A stretch of DNA of 42,570 nucleotides. It comes from Alphaproteobacteria bacterium GWC2_42_16. GTDB lineage: Bacteria > Pseudomonadota > Alphaproteobacteria > UBA9655. Below are positions 25,434-35,010 of the stretch, piece after piece. The stretch's first letter is position 1; each line of letters begins with the position of its first letter. The stretch is taken from contig MEMA01000047.1 of NCBI GenBank assembly GCA_001767835.1, forward strand, positions 1 to 42,570. The letters run 5' to 3'. A program made the translations under genes and the position numbers. The notes below the pieces were generated by a model. It was not told where the DNA came from. It was given only the letters and a program-made list of their open reading frames with translations, and did not search any database.

Positions 25434-26431
25434 TGGGACGTATCTTTTCAGGAATTCAGCCAACAGGCAATCTTCACTTAGGGAATTATTTGGGGGCCAT
25501 TCGGAATTGGGTTCTCATGCAGAAGGAATATGAAAGCTTCTTTTGTATTGTCGACCTTCATGCCTTAACCATCCTTCCTGAAGCCCCGCAATTACAAGCT
25601 AATATAAGAAAAGCCGCTGCAACCTATTTAGCAGCAGGAATAGATCCTGAAAAATCTTATATCTTTCCTCAAAGCGCTGTAGCAGCACACTGTGAACTCG
25701 CGTGGATTTTGTCTTGCTTAACGCCGTTGGGATGGCTTAATCGCATGATCCAATTTAAGGAAAAGGCAGGAAAGGAAAAGGAAAAAGCCAACCTTGGCCT
25801 TTATGGTTATCCTGTGCTCCAAGCTGCGGACATCCTCATCTATAAAGGAACGCATGTTCCCATAGGAGAAGATCAAAAGCAGCATGTTGAACTTGCGAGA
25901 GATATTGCAGGTGCTTTTAATCGCCAATATAAGGTTGACTATTTTAAGCTTCCTGAGCCCATTATCCTAAAAACAGCCGCTCGTGTAATGAGTCTTCGGG
26001 ATGGATCTTCTAAAATGAGCAAGTCAGATCCATCTGACTATAGTCGCATCCATCTTTCTGATGATCCCGACACCATTGCCTTGAAGATTCGTAAAGCCAA
26101 GACCGATCCAGAGCCTATAGCTGGGAATCCAAAAGCCATGGAAAAACGCCTGGAAGCTCTTAATTTGCTTGGAATTTATGCAGCACTTTCAGATCAGAGC
26201 TTGGAAAAAGTGTGTTCTGAATTTGAGGGGGTAAATTTTTCTACTTTTAAACAAAGGCTAACAGAAAAACTAGTGAGCGTTTTTAACCCCATTCGCCAAA
26301 AAATGATTTGCTACCTCAAGGATCCTAAAACCATTGATGCCATTTTAGAGAAGGGGTCCGACAAAGCGCGGTCTTTGGCCTCTTGCCATTTGAATGAGAT
26401 TAAGGATATCATTGGATTGTTAAAGACGTGA
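25433..26431 (+). CDS. trpS: Tryptophanyl-tRNA synthetase
   Basis: 332 residues, a class Ic aminoacyl-tRNA synthetase that charges tRNA-Trp. The HIGH-type motif is in QPTGNLHLGNYLGAI (residues about 9-23) and KMSKS is at residues 194-198 (SSKMSKSDPSD). Other signatures are DLHALT, GEDQKQHVELARDIA and SDDPDTIALKIRKAKTD. Length is normal. The start overlaps the murJ stop by one base. Confidence 0.96.
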   Translation: MGRIFSGIQPTGNLHLGNYLGAIRNWVLMQKEYESFFCIVDLHALTILPEAPQLQANIRKAAATYLAAGIDPEKSYIFPQSAVAAHCELAWILSCLTPLGWLNRMIQFKEKAGKEKEKANLGLYGYPVLQAADILIYKGTHVPIGEDQKQHVELARDIAGAFNRQYKVDYFKLPEPIILKTAARVMSLRDGSSKMSKSDPSDYSRIHLSDDPDTIALKIRKAKTDPEPIAGNPKAMEKRLEALNLLGIYAALSDQSLEKVCSEFEGVNFSTFKQRLTEKLVSVFNPIRQKMICYLKDPKTIDAILEKGSDKARSLASCHLNEIKDIIGLLKT

Positions 26432-26435
26432 TCCT

Positions 26436-26996
26436 ATGAAACGAATTTTTGATTTTATTGTTTCTTTATTCGCGCTTATTTTGTTGTCCCCTTTAATTGT
26501 CTTAATCGCGATTGCCATTAAGCTGACCTCAGGGGGGCCGGTTCTTTATTGGTCAGAAAGGGTCGGAAAATATAACAAAATTTTTCGGATGCCGAAATTT
26601 AGAACAATGACCTTAGATACTCCCCTCGTCCCCACGCGGTATTTGAAAAACCCGAAAAAATATCTCACCATCGTTGGTTCTTTTTTAAGGAAAACATCCC
26701 TTGATGAGTTGCCTCAATTATATTCTATTTTAAAGGGCGACATGACTTTTGTCGGGCCTCGACCTGTTCTAACCAATGAGAAAGAGTTGCTAACTTTACG
26801 TAATAAAGAGGGAATCAACCAATTTTGGCCTGGAATGACGGGGTGGGCTCAAGTTAATGGCAGAGATTCTGTCCTCATTGAGGAAAAGGTGGCTTTAGAA
26901 AAGGAATACATGAAAAAGCAATCCTTTTTCTTTGACCTTTATATCTTTCTTAAAACCATTCCAAAAGTTCTCTTTAAAGAGGATATTACCCATTAG
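26436..26996 (+). CDS. Small phosphoglycosyl transferase (bacterial sugar transferase)
   Basis: 186 residues, the minimal PglC-like monotopic form. One N-terminal re-entrant hydrophobic helix (about 10-32) precedes the catalytic domain with WSERVGKYNKIFRMPKFRTM, the DELPQL segment (Asp-Glu pair), GDMTFVGPRPVL and PGMTGWAQVNGRD. The family transfers a sugar-1-phosphate from a UDP-sugar to undecaprenyl phosphate, starting a surface glycan. It begins 4 bp after trpS. No glycan-cluster genes are nearby, so the product is unknown. Confidence 0.88.
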   Translation: MKRIFDFIVSLFALILLSPLIVLIAIAIKLTSGGPVLYWSERVGKYNKIFRMPKFRTMTLDTPLVPTRYLKNPKKYLTIVGSFLRKTSLDELPQLYSILKGDMTFVGPRPVLTNEKELLTLRNKEGINQFWPGMTGWAQVNGRDSVLIEEKVALEKEYMKKQSFFFDLYIFLKTIPKVLFKEDITH

Positions 26997-27061
26997 TTCT
27001 CTTGACGATAGATGTCCTTGCTGAGTAGGGTAGTGAAAATAAATATACAGCGTATTTCTTA

Positions 27062-27928
27062 ATGAAAACTGATTTTCAGACCGTTATTTTAAAGCTTCAA
27101 GAGTTCTGGTCACAGCAAGGGTGTGTTATTCTTCAACCCTATGATGCCGAACTCGGAGCTGGGACATTTCATCCTGCCACAACGCTTAAAGCCTTAGGGG
27201 CCCAACCTTGGCGCGCAGCTTACGTTCAGCCCTCTCGTCGTCCAGCGGATGGTCGCTATGGAGAAAACCCCAATCGTCTTTATCGCCATCATCAATATCA
27301 AGTAATTTTAAAGCCTTCCCCTGAAGATGTTCAAGACGTCTACCTTGAAAGTTTAAGATATATCGGGCTTAATCCAACCCTGCATGATATTCGTTTCGTT
27401 GAGGATGACTGGGAAAGCCCTACCTTAGGGGCATCTGGGCTTGGGTGGGAGGTTTGGGCCGCGGGACAGGAAATCACTCAATTCACCTACTTCCAGCAGG
27501 TTGGAGGATTTCCATGTGAGCCGGTTTCCGTTGAATTGACCTATGGTCTCGAGCGATTAATTATGAGCCTGCAAGACATTGAAAATGTTTATGATTTGGC
27601 CTGGAATGACCCTAAAGGACCGTCACCAATGAGCTATGGTGATGTGGCACAACAGATGGAGCGCGAATTTTCTGCCTTTAGTTTTGAGCATGTGGATGCC
27701 TCCATACTTTTCCGGCATTTAGAAGACGCGGAATCCATGTGTGCTCATCTAGTTTCAAACAAGTTGGTTCTCCCTGCTTATGAATATTGCTTAAAAGCAA
27801 GCCACCTCTTTAATCTTTTAGATGCGCGAGGCGTTTTAAGCGTGACCGAACGCACCAACATGATCGGTCGCGTTCGTACTTTGGCTCATCAATGTTGTAG
27901 GTTGTGGATGGAGACTTCCCATGACTGA
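27062..27928 (+). CDS. glyQ: Glycyl-tRNA synthetase alpha subunit
   Basis: 288 residues, catalytic alpha subunit of the alpha2-beta2 GlyRS. Class II signatures are seen in [60 protein letters not shown] and [20 protein letters not shown], with motif 3 near [15 protein letters not shown]. The stop overlaps glyS by 8 bp. Confidence 0.97.
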   Translation: MKTDFQTVILKLQEFWSQQGCVILQPYDAELGAGTFHPATTLKALGAQPWRAAYVQPSRRPADGRYGENPNRLYRHHQYQVILKPSPEDVQDVYLESLRYIGLNPTLHDIRFVEDDWESPTLGASGLGWEVWAAGQEITQFTYFQQVGGFPCEPVSVELTYGLERLIMSLQDIENVYDLAWNDPKGPSPMSYGDVAQQMEREFSAFSFEHVDASILFRHLEDAESMCAHLVSNKLVLPAYEYCLKASHLFNLLDARGVLSVTERTNMIGRVRTLAHQCCRLWMETSHD

Positions 27929-30002
27929 ATGGTTATTTGAAATTCTATCAGAGGAAATTCCCTCTCGGATGCAACCGGCAGCGCAAGCACAGTTGAAAGA
28001 ACTCACAGAAAAAGCCCTTCAAAAACATGGACTGCCTTATGAAAGTATAAGGACGTTTGTGACACCGCGTCGTTTAACCTTGGTTGTACAGGGACTTCCT
28101 CTTAAAACACCCGATCGCGTTGAGGAAAAAAAAGGCCCAAAGGTAGATGCTTCTCAAGAGGCTATCGAAGGTTTTTTAAAAATGGTGGGTGTAGAGCGTA
28201 AGAACTGTGAAATTCTTGAGACATCTAAAGGTCACTTTTTAAATGTCAAAATAAACCAGCCTGGACGAAGAACAGAAGAGCTTCTCTCTCAAGTTTCTCT
28301 CTCTCTTTTGGAAAAGTTTCGTTGGCCAAAATCTATGTACTGGGACACAGAAAAGGTAACATGGGTACGGCCTATACGTGGGCTGTTGAACATCTTCAAT
28401 GGGAATGTTGTTCCTCTTTCTTATGCAAACCTTAAATCTTCGAACAAGACCCAAGGTCATCGTTTCTTGGCACCTACTCCTTTTGCGGTTCAGAGCTTTG
28501 ATGAGTATCAGAAAAAGTTAAGGGATCATTACGTTATTTTAGATTGGCAAGAAAGACGTCAGTTGATTCAAGACGGAATCCGAAAGATTGCAGAAAACTC
28601 GAAGCCCTGTGACGATGAGACGCTTTTAGATGAAGTGACGGGACTTGTAGAATGGCCTGTTCCTTTAAAAGGAAGGGTTGACGAGCATTTTATGAATCTT
28701 CCTTTAGAGGTCATCACTACTCCCATGCGTGTCCATCAGCGTTATTTTCCATTCAAGGATGCTCAAGGGCAACTCGCTCCTTATTTTGGTGTTGTGGCCA
28801 ATGTTGACTCCTCTGATCATGGAAAAACCATTGTAAGGGGAAATGAAAGAGTACTACGTGCTCGTTTAGCAGATGCCCAATTTTTCTGGGAGCAGGATCA
28901 AAAGCAACCTTTAGAGCATTTCAACATTGCTTTAAAAACACGGCTTTTTCATCAGTCCCTTGGCAGCCTTTTTGATAAGGTGGAACGCCTTGTTAAACTT
29001 TCAACGCGTATAGCTGAAAAAGGAGGGGTAAACAAGAAGCTCGTTGAGCGAGCTGCCCTTTTGTCGAAGGCGGATTTGGCTTCCCAAATGGTCAATGAAT
29101 TCCCCGAACTCCAAGGAATTATGGGGCGCTATTACGCTGAAAACCAAAAAGAAAACATTGAGGTCGCTCAAGCCCTTGAGGAACAATATTGGCCAAAAGT
29201 CTCGGGCGGACGGGTTCCTGAATCCCTGCCCAGCTTAATCCTGGCCATGGCGGATCGTTTGGATACATTGGTTGGGTTCTTTGCTATCGATATTACCCCA
29301 ACGGGGTCAAAGGATCCTTTTGCCTTAAGACGTGCAGGTCTTAGTTTGATCGCTTTAGCTCTTAACCCTCAAGTTGATCTTTCTATGGTTGAGGCCATGG
29401 GATGGGCTTATGAAACTTACCCTTGGAAGGAGTTGCCCGTTCCTCAGCTAAAAAACAAAGAAGAAACCCGAGCTGATCTTTGGACATTTTTATTGGAACG
29501 CTTTAAATTTTACCTCCGGGATGTGCAAGGAAGCCCCTATGACCATGTGGATGCTGTGTTAGGTGTTGCTCATGCGAATCCTCGTCTTTTTGATCTCTCC
29601 TTGCGTGTTCAAGCTTTGGATCAACTCATGGATGGAGAGGATGGGCAGAACCTTTTGGTAGCCTATAAACGAGCCTCTAATATTCTTAAGATTGAGGGAG
29701 AAAAGGACAAACGCACCTATCAAGGCCAAGTCAAAGAAGAGGCTTTAACTGCTGCTGAAGAAAAAGAGCTTTTCAAAAATTTATCTCTTAAATCTCCTGA
29801 GATTGAAAACCTTGTGAAAAAAGGTGCTTTTGTTAAAGCTGTTCAGGATTTGGCAACTCTAAGGCCTTTTGTGGATCAGTTCTTTGACAAAGTGATTGTT
29901 AATACAGATGAAAAAAATGTGCGTATAAATCGTCTGCATCTTTTAGCATATTTTAGAGGTGTTCTACACCAGATCGCAGATTTTTCTAAAATGGAAGGTT
30001 AG
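27921..30002 (+). CDS. glyS: Glycyl-tRNA synthetase beta subunit
   Basis: 693 residues. It has the GlyRS-beta N-terminus [74 protein letters not shown] and an HD-like central region ([24 protein letters not shown]). The C-terminal tRNA-binding part ends with [25 protein letters not shown]. It overlaps glyQ, giving equal subunit supply. Length is normal. Confidence 0.97.
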   Translation: MTEWLFEILSEEIPSRMQPAAQAQLKELTEKALQKHGLPYESIRTFVTPRRLTLVVQGLPLKTPDRVEEKKGPKVDASQEAIEGFLKMVGVERKNCEILETSKGHFLNVKINQPGRRTEELLSQVSLSLLEKFRWPKSMYWDTEKVTWVRPIRGLLNIFNGNVVPLSYANLKSSNKTQGHRFLAPTPFAVQSFDEYQKKLRDHYVILDWQERRQLIQDGIRKIAENSKPCDDETLLDEVTGLVEWPVPLKGRVDEHFMNLPLEVITTPMRVHQRYFPFKDAQGQLAPYFGVVANVDSSDHGKTIVRGNERVLRARLADAQFFWEQDQKQPLEHFNIALKTRLFHQSLGSLFDKVERLVKLSTRIAEKGGVNKKLVERAALLSKADLASQMVNEFPELQGIMGRYYAENQKENIEVAQALEEQYWPKVSGGRVPESLPSLILAMADRLDTLVGFFAIDITPTGSKDPFALRRAGLSLIALALNPQVDLSMVEAMGWAYETYPWKELPVPQLKNKEETRADLWTFLLERFKFYLRDVQGSPYDHVDAVLGVAHANPRLFDLSLRVQALDQLMDGEDGQNLLVAYKRASNILKIEGEKDKRTYQGQVKEEALTAAEEKELFKNLSLKSPEIENLVKKGAFVKAVQDLATLRPFVDQFFDKVIVNTDEKNVRINRLHLLAYFRGVLHQIADFSKMEG

Positions 30003-30025
30003 TTTTTTTAAAGGAGGAGTTTGAT

Positions 30026-30481
30026 ATGAAAGAGACGCAAGATAAATTGATTAAGTTGGCGCGAAGTGCACAGGAAAAAGCTTATGCGCCTTATTCGAAA
30101 TTTTCGGTAGGCGCTGCCTTGGTTGCTCAAGATGGGTCATTTTATATGGGATGCAATGTAGAAAACATTTCCTATGGCCTCAGCTGTTGTGCAGAAAGGA
30201 ACGCCATTTTTAAAATGGTATCAGAAAAAGGCCCTCATCAAAAAATTAAAGCCATAGCGGTTTCGACAAAAGCCGATATTCCCTGTACCCCTTGTGGGGC
30301 TTGTCGTCAGGTCATTCAGGAATTTAGTACGCCTGAAACTGTTGTCTTTTGTAAGGGGAAAGATGGCTATGTATCTTATGCAATGAAGGACCTTTTGCCA
30401 GGCGCTTTTACGGAGTTTGAAGCCTTGGATCACGATGGGTCTTCCACCATCATAGGATCAAAATATAAGACGACCCCTTAG
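30026..30481 (+). CDS. cdd: Cytidine deaminase (homotetrameric type)
   Basis: 151 residues. Zinc is bound by Cys55 in SCCAERNAI, with catalytic Glu57, and by Cys90 and Cys93 in PCTPCGACRQVIQEF. YSKFSVGAALVAQDG is the substrate pocket, and the C-terminal region includes DLLPGAF. It deaminates cytidine and deoxycytidine to uridine forms. AAAGGAGG lies just before the ATG. With NupC it suggests pyrimidine nucleoside salvage. Its tail after about residue 130 is a little longer than in compact Cdd proteins. Confidence 0.95.
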   Translation: MKETQDKLIKLARSAQEKAYAPYSKFSVGAALVAQDGSFYMGCNVENISYGLSCCAERNAIFKMVSEKGPHQKIKAIAVSTKADIPCTPCGACRQVIQEFSTPETVVFCKGKDGYVSYAMKDLLPGAFTEFEALDHDGSSTIIGSKYKTTP

Positions 30482-30617
30482 ATGAATAAGTTTTTAAGAA
30501 TACGAACAAGAGCGGTTTGAACCCTATGTGAGGAGGCATTACTCACCTCGGCCTCTTCCGCAAAGCTTCATTTACCTCTTACATAATAGAGACAAACGAT
30601 GGATACGTTTTGAAAAG

Positions 30618-30923
30618 TCACTGCTGCCCCCGTTTACGTTTTTTATCCTTCAACAAGTCATCAAGAGATCCAAAGTGTTCGGGAGGCGTTGGTTGAAACG
30701 CATTTTTAAAGTCCTCCAATGCCCCTAAGCTCAAGGCAATTTTAAGCAGGGACTCAAGAGAAATTTTGCCTGTACGTTCAAACTTTTTGAGCACACCAAA
30801 ACTAACGCTCGCGCGTTCTGACAAAGTCTTTTGGCTCAAGTTTAGTGAAAGCCTTTTTGCTTGGGCTTGTTTTGCAATATACCCAGCCACTTCCCGAGGC
30901 GTCATAAGAAAAAAAGATATCAT
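30618..30923 (-). CDS. HipB-like XRE repressor without a HipA partner
   Basis: 101 residues. The HTH domain (about residues 22-80: AKRLSLNLSQKTLSERASVSFGVLKKFERTGKISLESLLKIALSLGALED) matches the family that normally precedes hipA toxin genes, and the basic tail (KDKKRKRGQQ) is also typical. No hipA-like frame follows on this strand: cdd lies convergent 137 bp away. It is therefore an orphan antitoxin or repressor. The promoter and two palindromes upstream suggest autoregulation. AAGGGA lies about 5 bp before the ATG. Confidence 0.8.
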   Translation of the reverse strand: MISFFLMTPREVAGYIAKQAQAKRLSLNLSQKTLSERASVSFGVLKKFERTGKISLESLLKIALSLGALEDFKNAFQPTPPEHFGSLDDLLKDKKRKRGQQ

Positions 30924-30929
30924 GATATC
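30916..30929. promoter_or_regulatory. Palindrome over the start codon of the HipB-like gene
   Basis: GATATCATGATATC is a perfect 14-bp palindrome spanning the ATG. A related imperfect palindrome lies 41 bp upstream, about four helical turns away, consistent with an operator pair. Binding is inference. Confidence 0.45.
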
Positions 30930-30956
30930 CCTTATATTAAAATAATCATTACAGGA

Positions 30957-30987
30957 GATATTATAGTATCTTTAAAAGATCAGTCAA
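30957..30987 (-). promoter_or_regulatory. Promoter with overlapping operator-like site for the HipB-like gene
   Basis: On the minus strand TTGACT (30987-30982), a 16-bp spacer and TATAAT (30965-30960). The imperfect palindrome GATATTATAGTATC (30957-30970) covers the -10 element, as expected for an autorepressor site. Confidence 0.6.
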
Positions 30988-31012
30988 GAAGCAAACGCGT
31001 TTGTGGAAGAAC

Positions 31013-31139
31013 CATCCACTTGGGAAGTGAGGGGGTAAGAGTGGCGTTTTCAGAGTGGAGAGCTTTTCCACTTTTTGCGGCGTCAATGCGTAGAAGAGCA
31101 AGCCCATACTCCTTTCTATGAGAGCGCATTTCTCCAACA
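31013..31139 (-). pseudogene. Detached copy of the ygfZ 3' end
   Basis: These 127 bases align without gaps to 32867-32993 inside ygfZ, with about 10 mismatches by eye. Its frame (part of an ORF from 31204 to 30980) reads GEMRSHRKEYGLALLRI and onward to TPSLPKWM, differing from the real YgfZ end at only about three conservative residues. The preceding residues of that ORF are not YgfZ-like. It is a non-functional fragment left by duplication or insertion; the AlbA_2 gene lies between the two copies. Confidence 0.8.
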
Positions 31140-31214
31140 TAAGATGGGGATTTATTCGTGAAAGGCGTGTTTAATTTAATCAACCGCATTAACCCGTCAA
31201 ACATTGTTTAGGAT

Positions 31215-31254
31215 TTTGCCGGAGTTTGCCGGAGTTTGCCGAAGTTTGCCGAAG
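31215..31254. repeat. Four 10-bp tandem repeats
   Basis: Two copies of TTTGCCGGAG followed by two of TTTGCCGAAG, immediately downstream (minus strand) of the AlbA_2 gene stop codon and near the edge of the duplicated ygfZ end. There are no spacers, so it is not a CRISPR. Confidence 0.9.
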
Positions 31255-31256
31255 TT

Positions 31257-32681
31257 CTAATTTCCATTTTTGCCACTCACAAACCACACGGATGAAGTTG
31301 TCTGGCCAGATTTCTCCAAGAAGCCCGAGTTCTTAAGTATTGCTAGATCGAGCCTTAACGTTCTTTCAGAGATATCTTCGTCAAGTTTGCTCATAATATC
31401 CTTGGGACTTAATGGCCCCTCGTTCAAAAGAAGATTATAGATTTTACGCTGCCTAATGTTTAGCTTATTTAGAGATAATGATGAATTTTCTGTCTTCGCC
31501 TGAGCTTTCTTAAATCTAAAAACAACTGCAAATCCTCCAGAATATTCTTCAAACTCTGGTTCCTTGATCCCATGTTCTTTGCAAAGTTGAATCATAGTAA
31601 GGGTTCCTGTCCCCCATTTTTCTACAAGGCCTCGCTTGTAAATTATATCTGAGATCAATTTATTCCTTTGAGATGAAATGTGCTTCCTCTTTAAGTCTTC
31701 TATTTTAAGGCCATTTGGTAAAGTTCCGTAACTCCAAATCTCCAGCTTATCTTCATAGATAGCCAAGGCAATATACCCAGATCGATTGGAGTAATCGTGG
31801 TGACAAATGGCGTTTACTAATGCTTCTCTCACAGCCAAGACTGGCAAATCCGGATGGTCAACTCTGATTATACTCCCCTCCTGAAAGAAGCTGGCTATGG
31901 AAAGATGTCTTTGAATAAAAATACTCGCCTCATCCAAAAGGATAAAAGCATTACCCTGAACTATGCGACTGTCTATAAATCCACTTAATTTGTCCTCGCC
32001 TTTGAATTTTGCCATTGTTATCTGGCATTGAGGATAATTGGGCTTCACCTTTTTTGCAAATAAGACAATGGCTGCATTTGTGAAACGACCATCTTTAACC
32101 AATTCCAATTTGTCTAGGATATCTTCAATATCATCACTCTTCGAGGAAGGCGGAATCCTATTTACTGCAATACCGAGCTTTATTGTCCTAAGGATCTCTT
32201 CATGATCCAGATCCTCTATCCCATAGCCTGTTGCCAACTGTTCATCCCAAGAATAGTTTAGATGTCCGCGCTTGACTATTAATTGTTCATACTGATGTTG
32301 GGGCATTCTGGAGGTTGTTGATTGGTTTCGCTGAAAAGGTCGGCAATCAAAAACATGAGGTACAAAGGCCGATACTTCGGCTTGTAATACTATAACTTCT
32401 TTGCCTTCCCCTACAGGAATGTAATTGATTGATACGTTAACAGGGGGTTCGAATTTACTTATTTCTCTCGCAATTTCTTGTCTGGTATTATCGGTAACAT
32501 TCTGCCCTACAATCTTTCCACCATCATTAACGCCTATAATAACCATCCCACCATGCCCATTTAAAAATCCGCATAGCGTTTCAAATGCGGCCTTCAGTTG
32601 TGTCGTTGACTTTTTAAATTCAAGGATGTTAGATTCTCCTTGCTTAATGAGTGCTTTGATTTGTTCAATATCCATCAACAT
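31257..32681 (-). CDS. AlbA_2 (Schlafen-type) ATP-binding protein
   Basis: 474 residues. The N-terminal AlbA_2/AAA_4 domain (about 10-130) has GESNILEFKKS, LCGFLNGHGGMVIIGVNDGGKIVG and the typical YIPVGEGKEVIVLQ. A GHKL-like ATP-binding region around residue 290 has VREALVNAICHHDYSNRSG and LEIWSYGTLPNGL, and KRGLVEKWGTGTL follows. A winged HTH ends the protein (about 425-470, RQRKIYNLLLNEGPLSPKDIMSKL). Such proteins are common in accessory regions as putative regulators or RNA/DNA-binding proteins; function is not established. It is flanked by the two ygfZ 3' ends, so it was probably acquired. The start may be Met1 or Met3. Confidence 0.85.
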   Translation of the reverse strand: MLMDIEQIKALIKQGESNILEFKKSTTQLKAAFETLCGFLNGHGGMVIIGVNDGGKIVGQNVTDNTRQEIAREISKFEPPVNVSINYIPVGEGKEVIVLQAEVSAFVPHVFDCRPFQRNQSTTSRMPQHQYEQLIVKRGHLNYSWDEQLATGYGIEDLDHEEILRTIKLGIAVNRIPPSSKSDDIEDILDKLELVKDGRFTNAAIVLFAKKVKPNYPQCQITMAKFKGEDKLSGFIDSRIVQGNAFILLDEASIFIQRHLSIASFFQEGSIIRVDHPDLPVLAVREALVNAICHHDYSNRSGYIALAIYEDKLEIWSYGTLPNGLKIEDLKRKHISSQRNKLISDIIYKRGLVEKWGTGTLTMIQLCKEHGIKEPEFEEYSGGFAVVFRFKKAQAKTENSSLSLNKLNIRQRKIYNLLLNEGPLSPKDIMSKLDEDISERTLRLDLAILKNSGFLEKSGQTTSSVWFVSGKNGN

Positions 32682-32845
32682 ATTCTCTGAGAGTTTTCGC
32701 TTAATTTAAAGGTGACTATAACTCGTTTAAACCTAAAAACAGATTATTTTTTGGAGGGCAATTTGGGGAGAAGAACTGAAAGCAGTGAAAGGACTCCTAA
32801 ATCAAAGCCCTTATCACTGTTTTCACACCAAATACCAATCATTTC

Positions 32846-33655
32846 TTAAGATGGCTCTTCTAAAATCATCCACTTGGGAAGTGAGGGGGTAAGAGTGGCG
32901 TTTTCAGAGTGGAGAGCTTTACCACTTTTTACAGCTTCAATACGCAGAAGCGCGAGACCATACTCCTTTCTATGGGAGCGCATTTCTCCAACACCTATTT
33001 CATCAAGGAAAATTTCAGATCCGTTTTGAGGAGAAGGCCCTTCAATGATGACGGGGAAAAGCCTTTTCCGGACAAGGCCGCGGTATTTCGTACGTGCAGT
33101 AAGTTCCTGGCCCATATAGCATCCTTTGGTCCAACTAATAGCCTTGAGCTCATCAAGTCCTGATTCAAGTAAAATAGACTTCTCTGGCAGAAGATCTTGT
33201 CCTCCTTCGGGAACTCCTAATTTAAGGCGATGAAGGTCATACTCCTCGGCTGAAGTGTTGGGTTCAATATGCCCCATAAAACGCGCGCCAAGAGCTTCTA
33301 ACCTAGGATCTTTATAAGCACCTTGAGGAAGTGTCTCTTCCTCTTTCCAGAGAGCATAAACTTTTAAATCAGGCCGTGCTTTTAAGTTTACTTTTGAGCG
33401 TAACTTAAAAAAATTGAGTTTTTTTAAGAGCTCCTCAAGACGCGCAGCCTCAACGTCCAAAAGAAATAGATCATCTCTTTCTATGATAAAGAAATCATAT
33501 AAAAAGCGCCCCTGGGACGAAAGAAGGGCCGCATAAATCGCTTGCTTAGGTGTGACAAGATAAATGTCATTTGAAATAAGTCCTTGGAGAAAAGAAGCCT
33601 TCTCTTTTCCTTCAATCTCAAGGACGGCTCGATGAGGAAGTTCTGCAATCAACAT
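32846..33655 (-). CDS. ygfZ: Folate-binding Fe-S protein YgfZ
   Basis: 269 residues. The signature K-G-C-Y-x-G-Q-E is in SWTKGCYMGQELTARTKYRG (around residues 173-192). The N-terminus AVLEIEGKEKASFLQGLISNDI is the GcvT-like fold and the short C-terminal barrel ends LHSENATLTPSLPKWM. YgfZ uses tetrahydrofolate to help maintain certain Fe-S enzymes, in line with the bolA/grxD and sdhE genes here. Its last 130 bp exist a second time at 31013-31139. Divergently transcribed from yebC with a 96-bp shared upstream region. Confidence 0.9.
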   Translation of the reverse strand: MLIAELPHRAVLEIEGKEKASFLQGLISNDIYLVTPKQAIYAALLSSQGRFLYDFFIIERDDLFLLDVEAARLEELLKKLNFFKLRSKVNLKARPDLKVYALWKEEETLPQGAYKDPRLEALGARFMGHIEPNTSAEEYDLHRLKLGVPEGGQDLLPEKSILLESGLDELKAISWTKGCYMGQELTARTKYRGLVRKRLFPVIIEGPSPQNGSEIFLDEIGVGEMRSHRKEYGLALLRIEAVKSGKALHSENATLTPSLPKWMILEEPS

Positions 33656-33751
33656 AAAATTTTACTTACATCTCCATTAAGGGGGGTTGCTCTTTAGAGT
33701 AAAAACAACATACTTTGTCGCATAAGAGAAGTCATTTTTGAAGGGGAAGCT

Positions 33752-34504
33752 ATGGCTGGTCATTCACAGTTTAAAAACATTATGTATCGCAAGGGGGCAC
33801 AAGATGCAAAGCGTGCGAAGGTTTTTACAAAAATCATTCGTGAGTTGACAACGTCAGCCCGTCTTAATGCTGATCCTGAAGCAAATTCGCGCCTTCGCCA
33901 AGCCATCATTGCAGCACGAGGTGCGAATATGCCTAAAGATACCATGGAACGTGCTATTAAACGAGGAGCAGGCGGTGAGGATACCACTGACTATGCTGAA
34001 GTTCGTTATGAAGGGTATGGTCCTGCGGGGGTCGCTGTTATAGTTGAAGCATTGACAGACAACCGAAATCGGACAACAGCTGAGGTGCGAGCTGCCTTCA
34101 CCAAGTATGGGGGAAATCTTGGAGAAACTAATAGCGTGAGTTTTATGTTTGATCGCATTGGGATGCTTCGATACCCTAAGGAAAAGATTGACTTTGATCC
34201 CCTTTTTGAAGCGGCATTGGAAGCTGGGGCTCAGAACATTGAAGAAGCCGAGAAAACCTATGAAATTGAATGTGGTTTAGAGGATTTTGCGACTGTAAGG
34301 GATGGGCTGATACATAAATTCGGGAATCCAGAGGGGGCAGAGCTCATATGGAAACCTCAAACAACCATCTCAGTTGATGAGGAAAAGGCCATAAGCCTCA
34401 TAAAGCTAATTGATCTATTAGAGGATAATGATGACGTTCAGTCCGTTTTTGCCAATTTTGATATTCCTGATGAGGTGATGGAAAAACTTGCGAGGAGTAT
34501 ATGA
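33752..34504 (+). CDS. yebC: YebC/PmpR/TACO1-family protein
   Basis: 250 residues, normal length. It opens [27 protein letters not shown] and has the conserved [36 protein letters not shown] and [20 protein letters not shown]. The family was described as transcription regulators; members also act on ribosome stalling. The stop overlaps the ruvC start (ATGA). The yebC-ruvC-ruvA-ruvB order is widely conserved. Confidence 0.96.
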   Translation: MAGHSQFKNIMYRKGAQDAKRAKVFTKIIRELTTSARLNADPEANSRLRQAIIAARGANMPKDTMERAIKRGAGGEDTTDYAEVRYEGYGPAGVAVIVEALTDNRNRTTAEVRAAFTKYGGNLGETNSVSFMFDRIGMLRYPKEKIDFDPLFEAALEAGAQNIEEAEKTYEIECGLEDFATVRDGLIHKFGNPEGAELIWKPQTTISVDEEKAISLIKLIDLLEDNDDVQSVFANFDIPDEVMEKLARSI

Positions 34505-35010
34505 ACACAACCCCCACCCGCATTTTAGGCCTAGATCCTGGCTTAAGGATCGCAGGATGGGGGGTTGTTGATGTTTTGGGGTCAAACCTTTCGTATGTGG
34601 ACCATGGAATTGTGACCTCAAAGGAGGGGGATGCTCTTCCCACACGCCTTCGAAACTTGTACACTCAATTAAGAGATATTATTCAACGTTACGGGCCCCA
34701 TGAGGCGGCTGTTGAAGAGACGTTTGTGAATAAAAACCCTTTGTCCGCCTTAAAGCTCGGCATGGCACGAGGGGTGGTGCTGTTGGCGCCTGCAGAAGCG
34801 GGTTTAGCAGTAGCAGAGTATGCCGCTAATAAAATTAAAAAAAGCATTGTTGGGGTGGGGCATGCGGATAAGGAACAAGTGGCGATGATGGTAGGACGTC
34901 TTTTACCCAGATGTAATGGTGTGACAAAAGACGCAGCAGATGCCTTGGCTGTGGCCATTTGTCATGCGCATACGCGGAGCTTCGAACAAAAAATAAAGGC
35001 TTTGTCATGA
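34501..35010 (+). CDS. ruvC: Holliday junction endonuclease RuvC
   Basis: 169 residues. The catalytic acidic residues are visible: Asp12 in [14 protein letters not shown], Glu in [19 protein letters not shown], and Asp in [16 protein letters not shown]. It is the dimeric resolvase that cuts Holliday junctions with RuvAB. It overlaps yebC and ruvA by 4 bp each. Confidence 0.97.
   Translation: MNTTPTRILGLDPGLRIAGWGVVDVLGSNLSYVDHGIVTSKEGDALPTRLRNLYTQLRDIIQRYGPHEAAVEETFVNKNPLSALKLGMARGVVLLAPAEAGLAVAEYAANKIKKSIVGVGHADKEQVAMMVGRLLPRCNGVTKDAADALAVAICHAHTRSFEQKIKALS

Noticed and set aside
27002-27031. TTGACG...TAGGGT as a promoter for glyQS
   Set aside because: The -10 match is poor; I could not separate it from background.
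30482-30617. A hipA remnant downstream of the HipB-like gene
   Set aside because: The 136 bp to cdd contain only very short frames with no HipA-like residues.
31215-31254. Possible CRISPR array
   Set aside because: The 10-bp units are directly adjacent with no spacers, and no cas genes are present.
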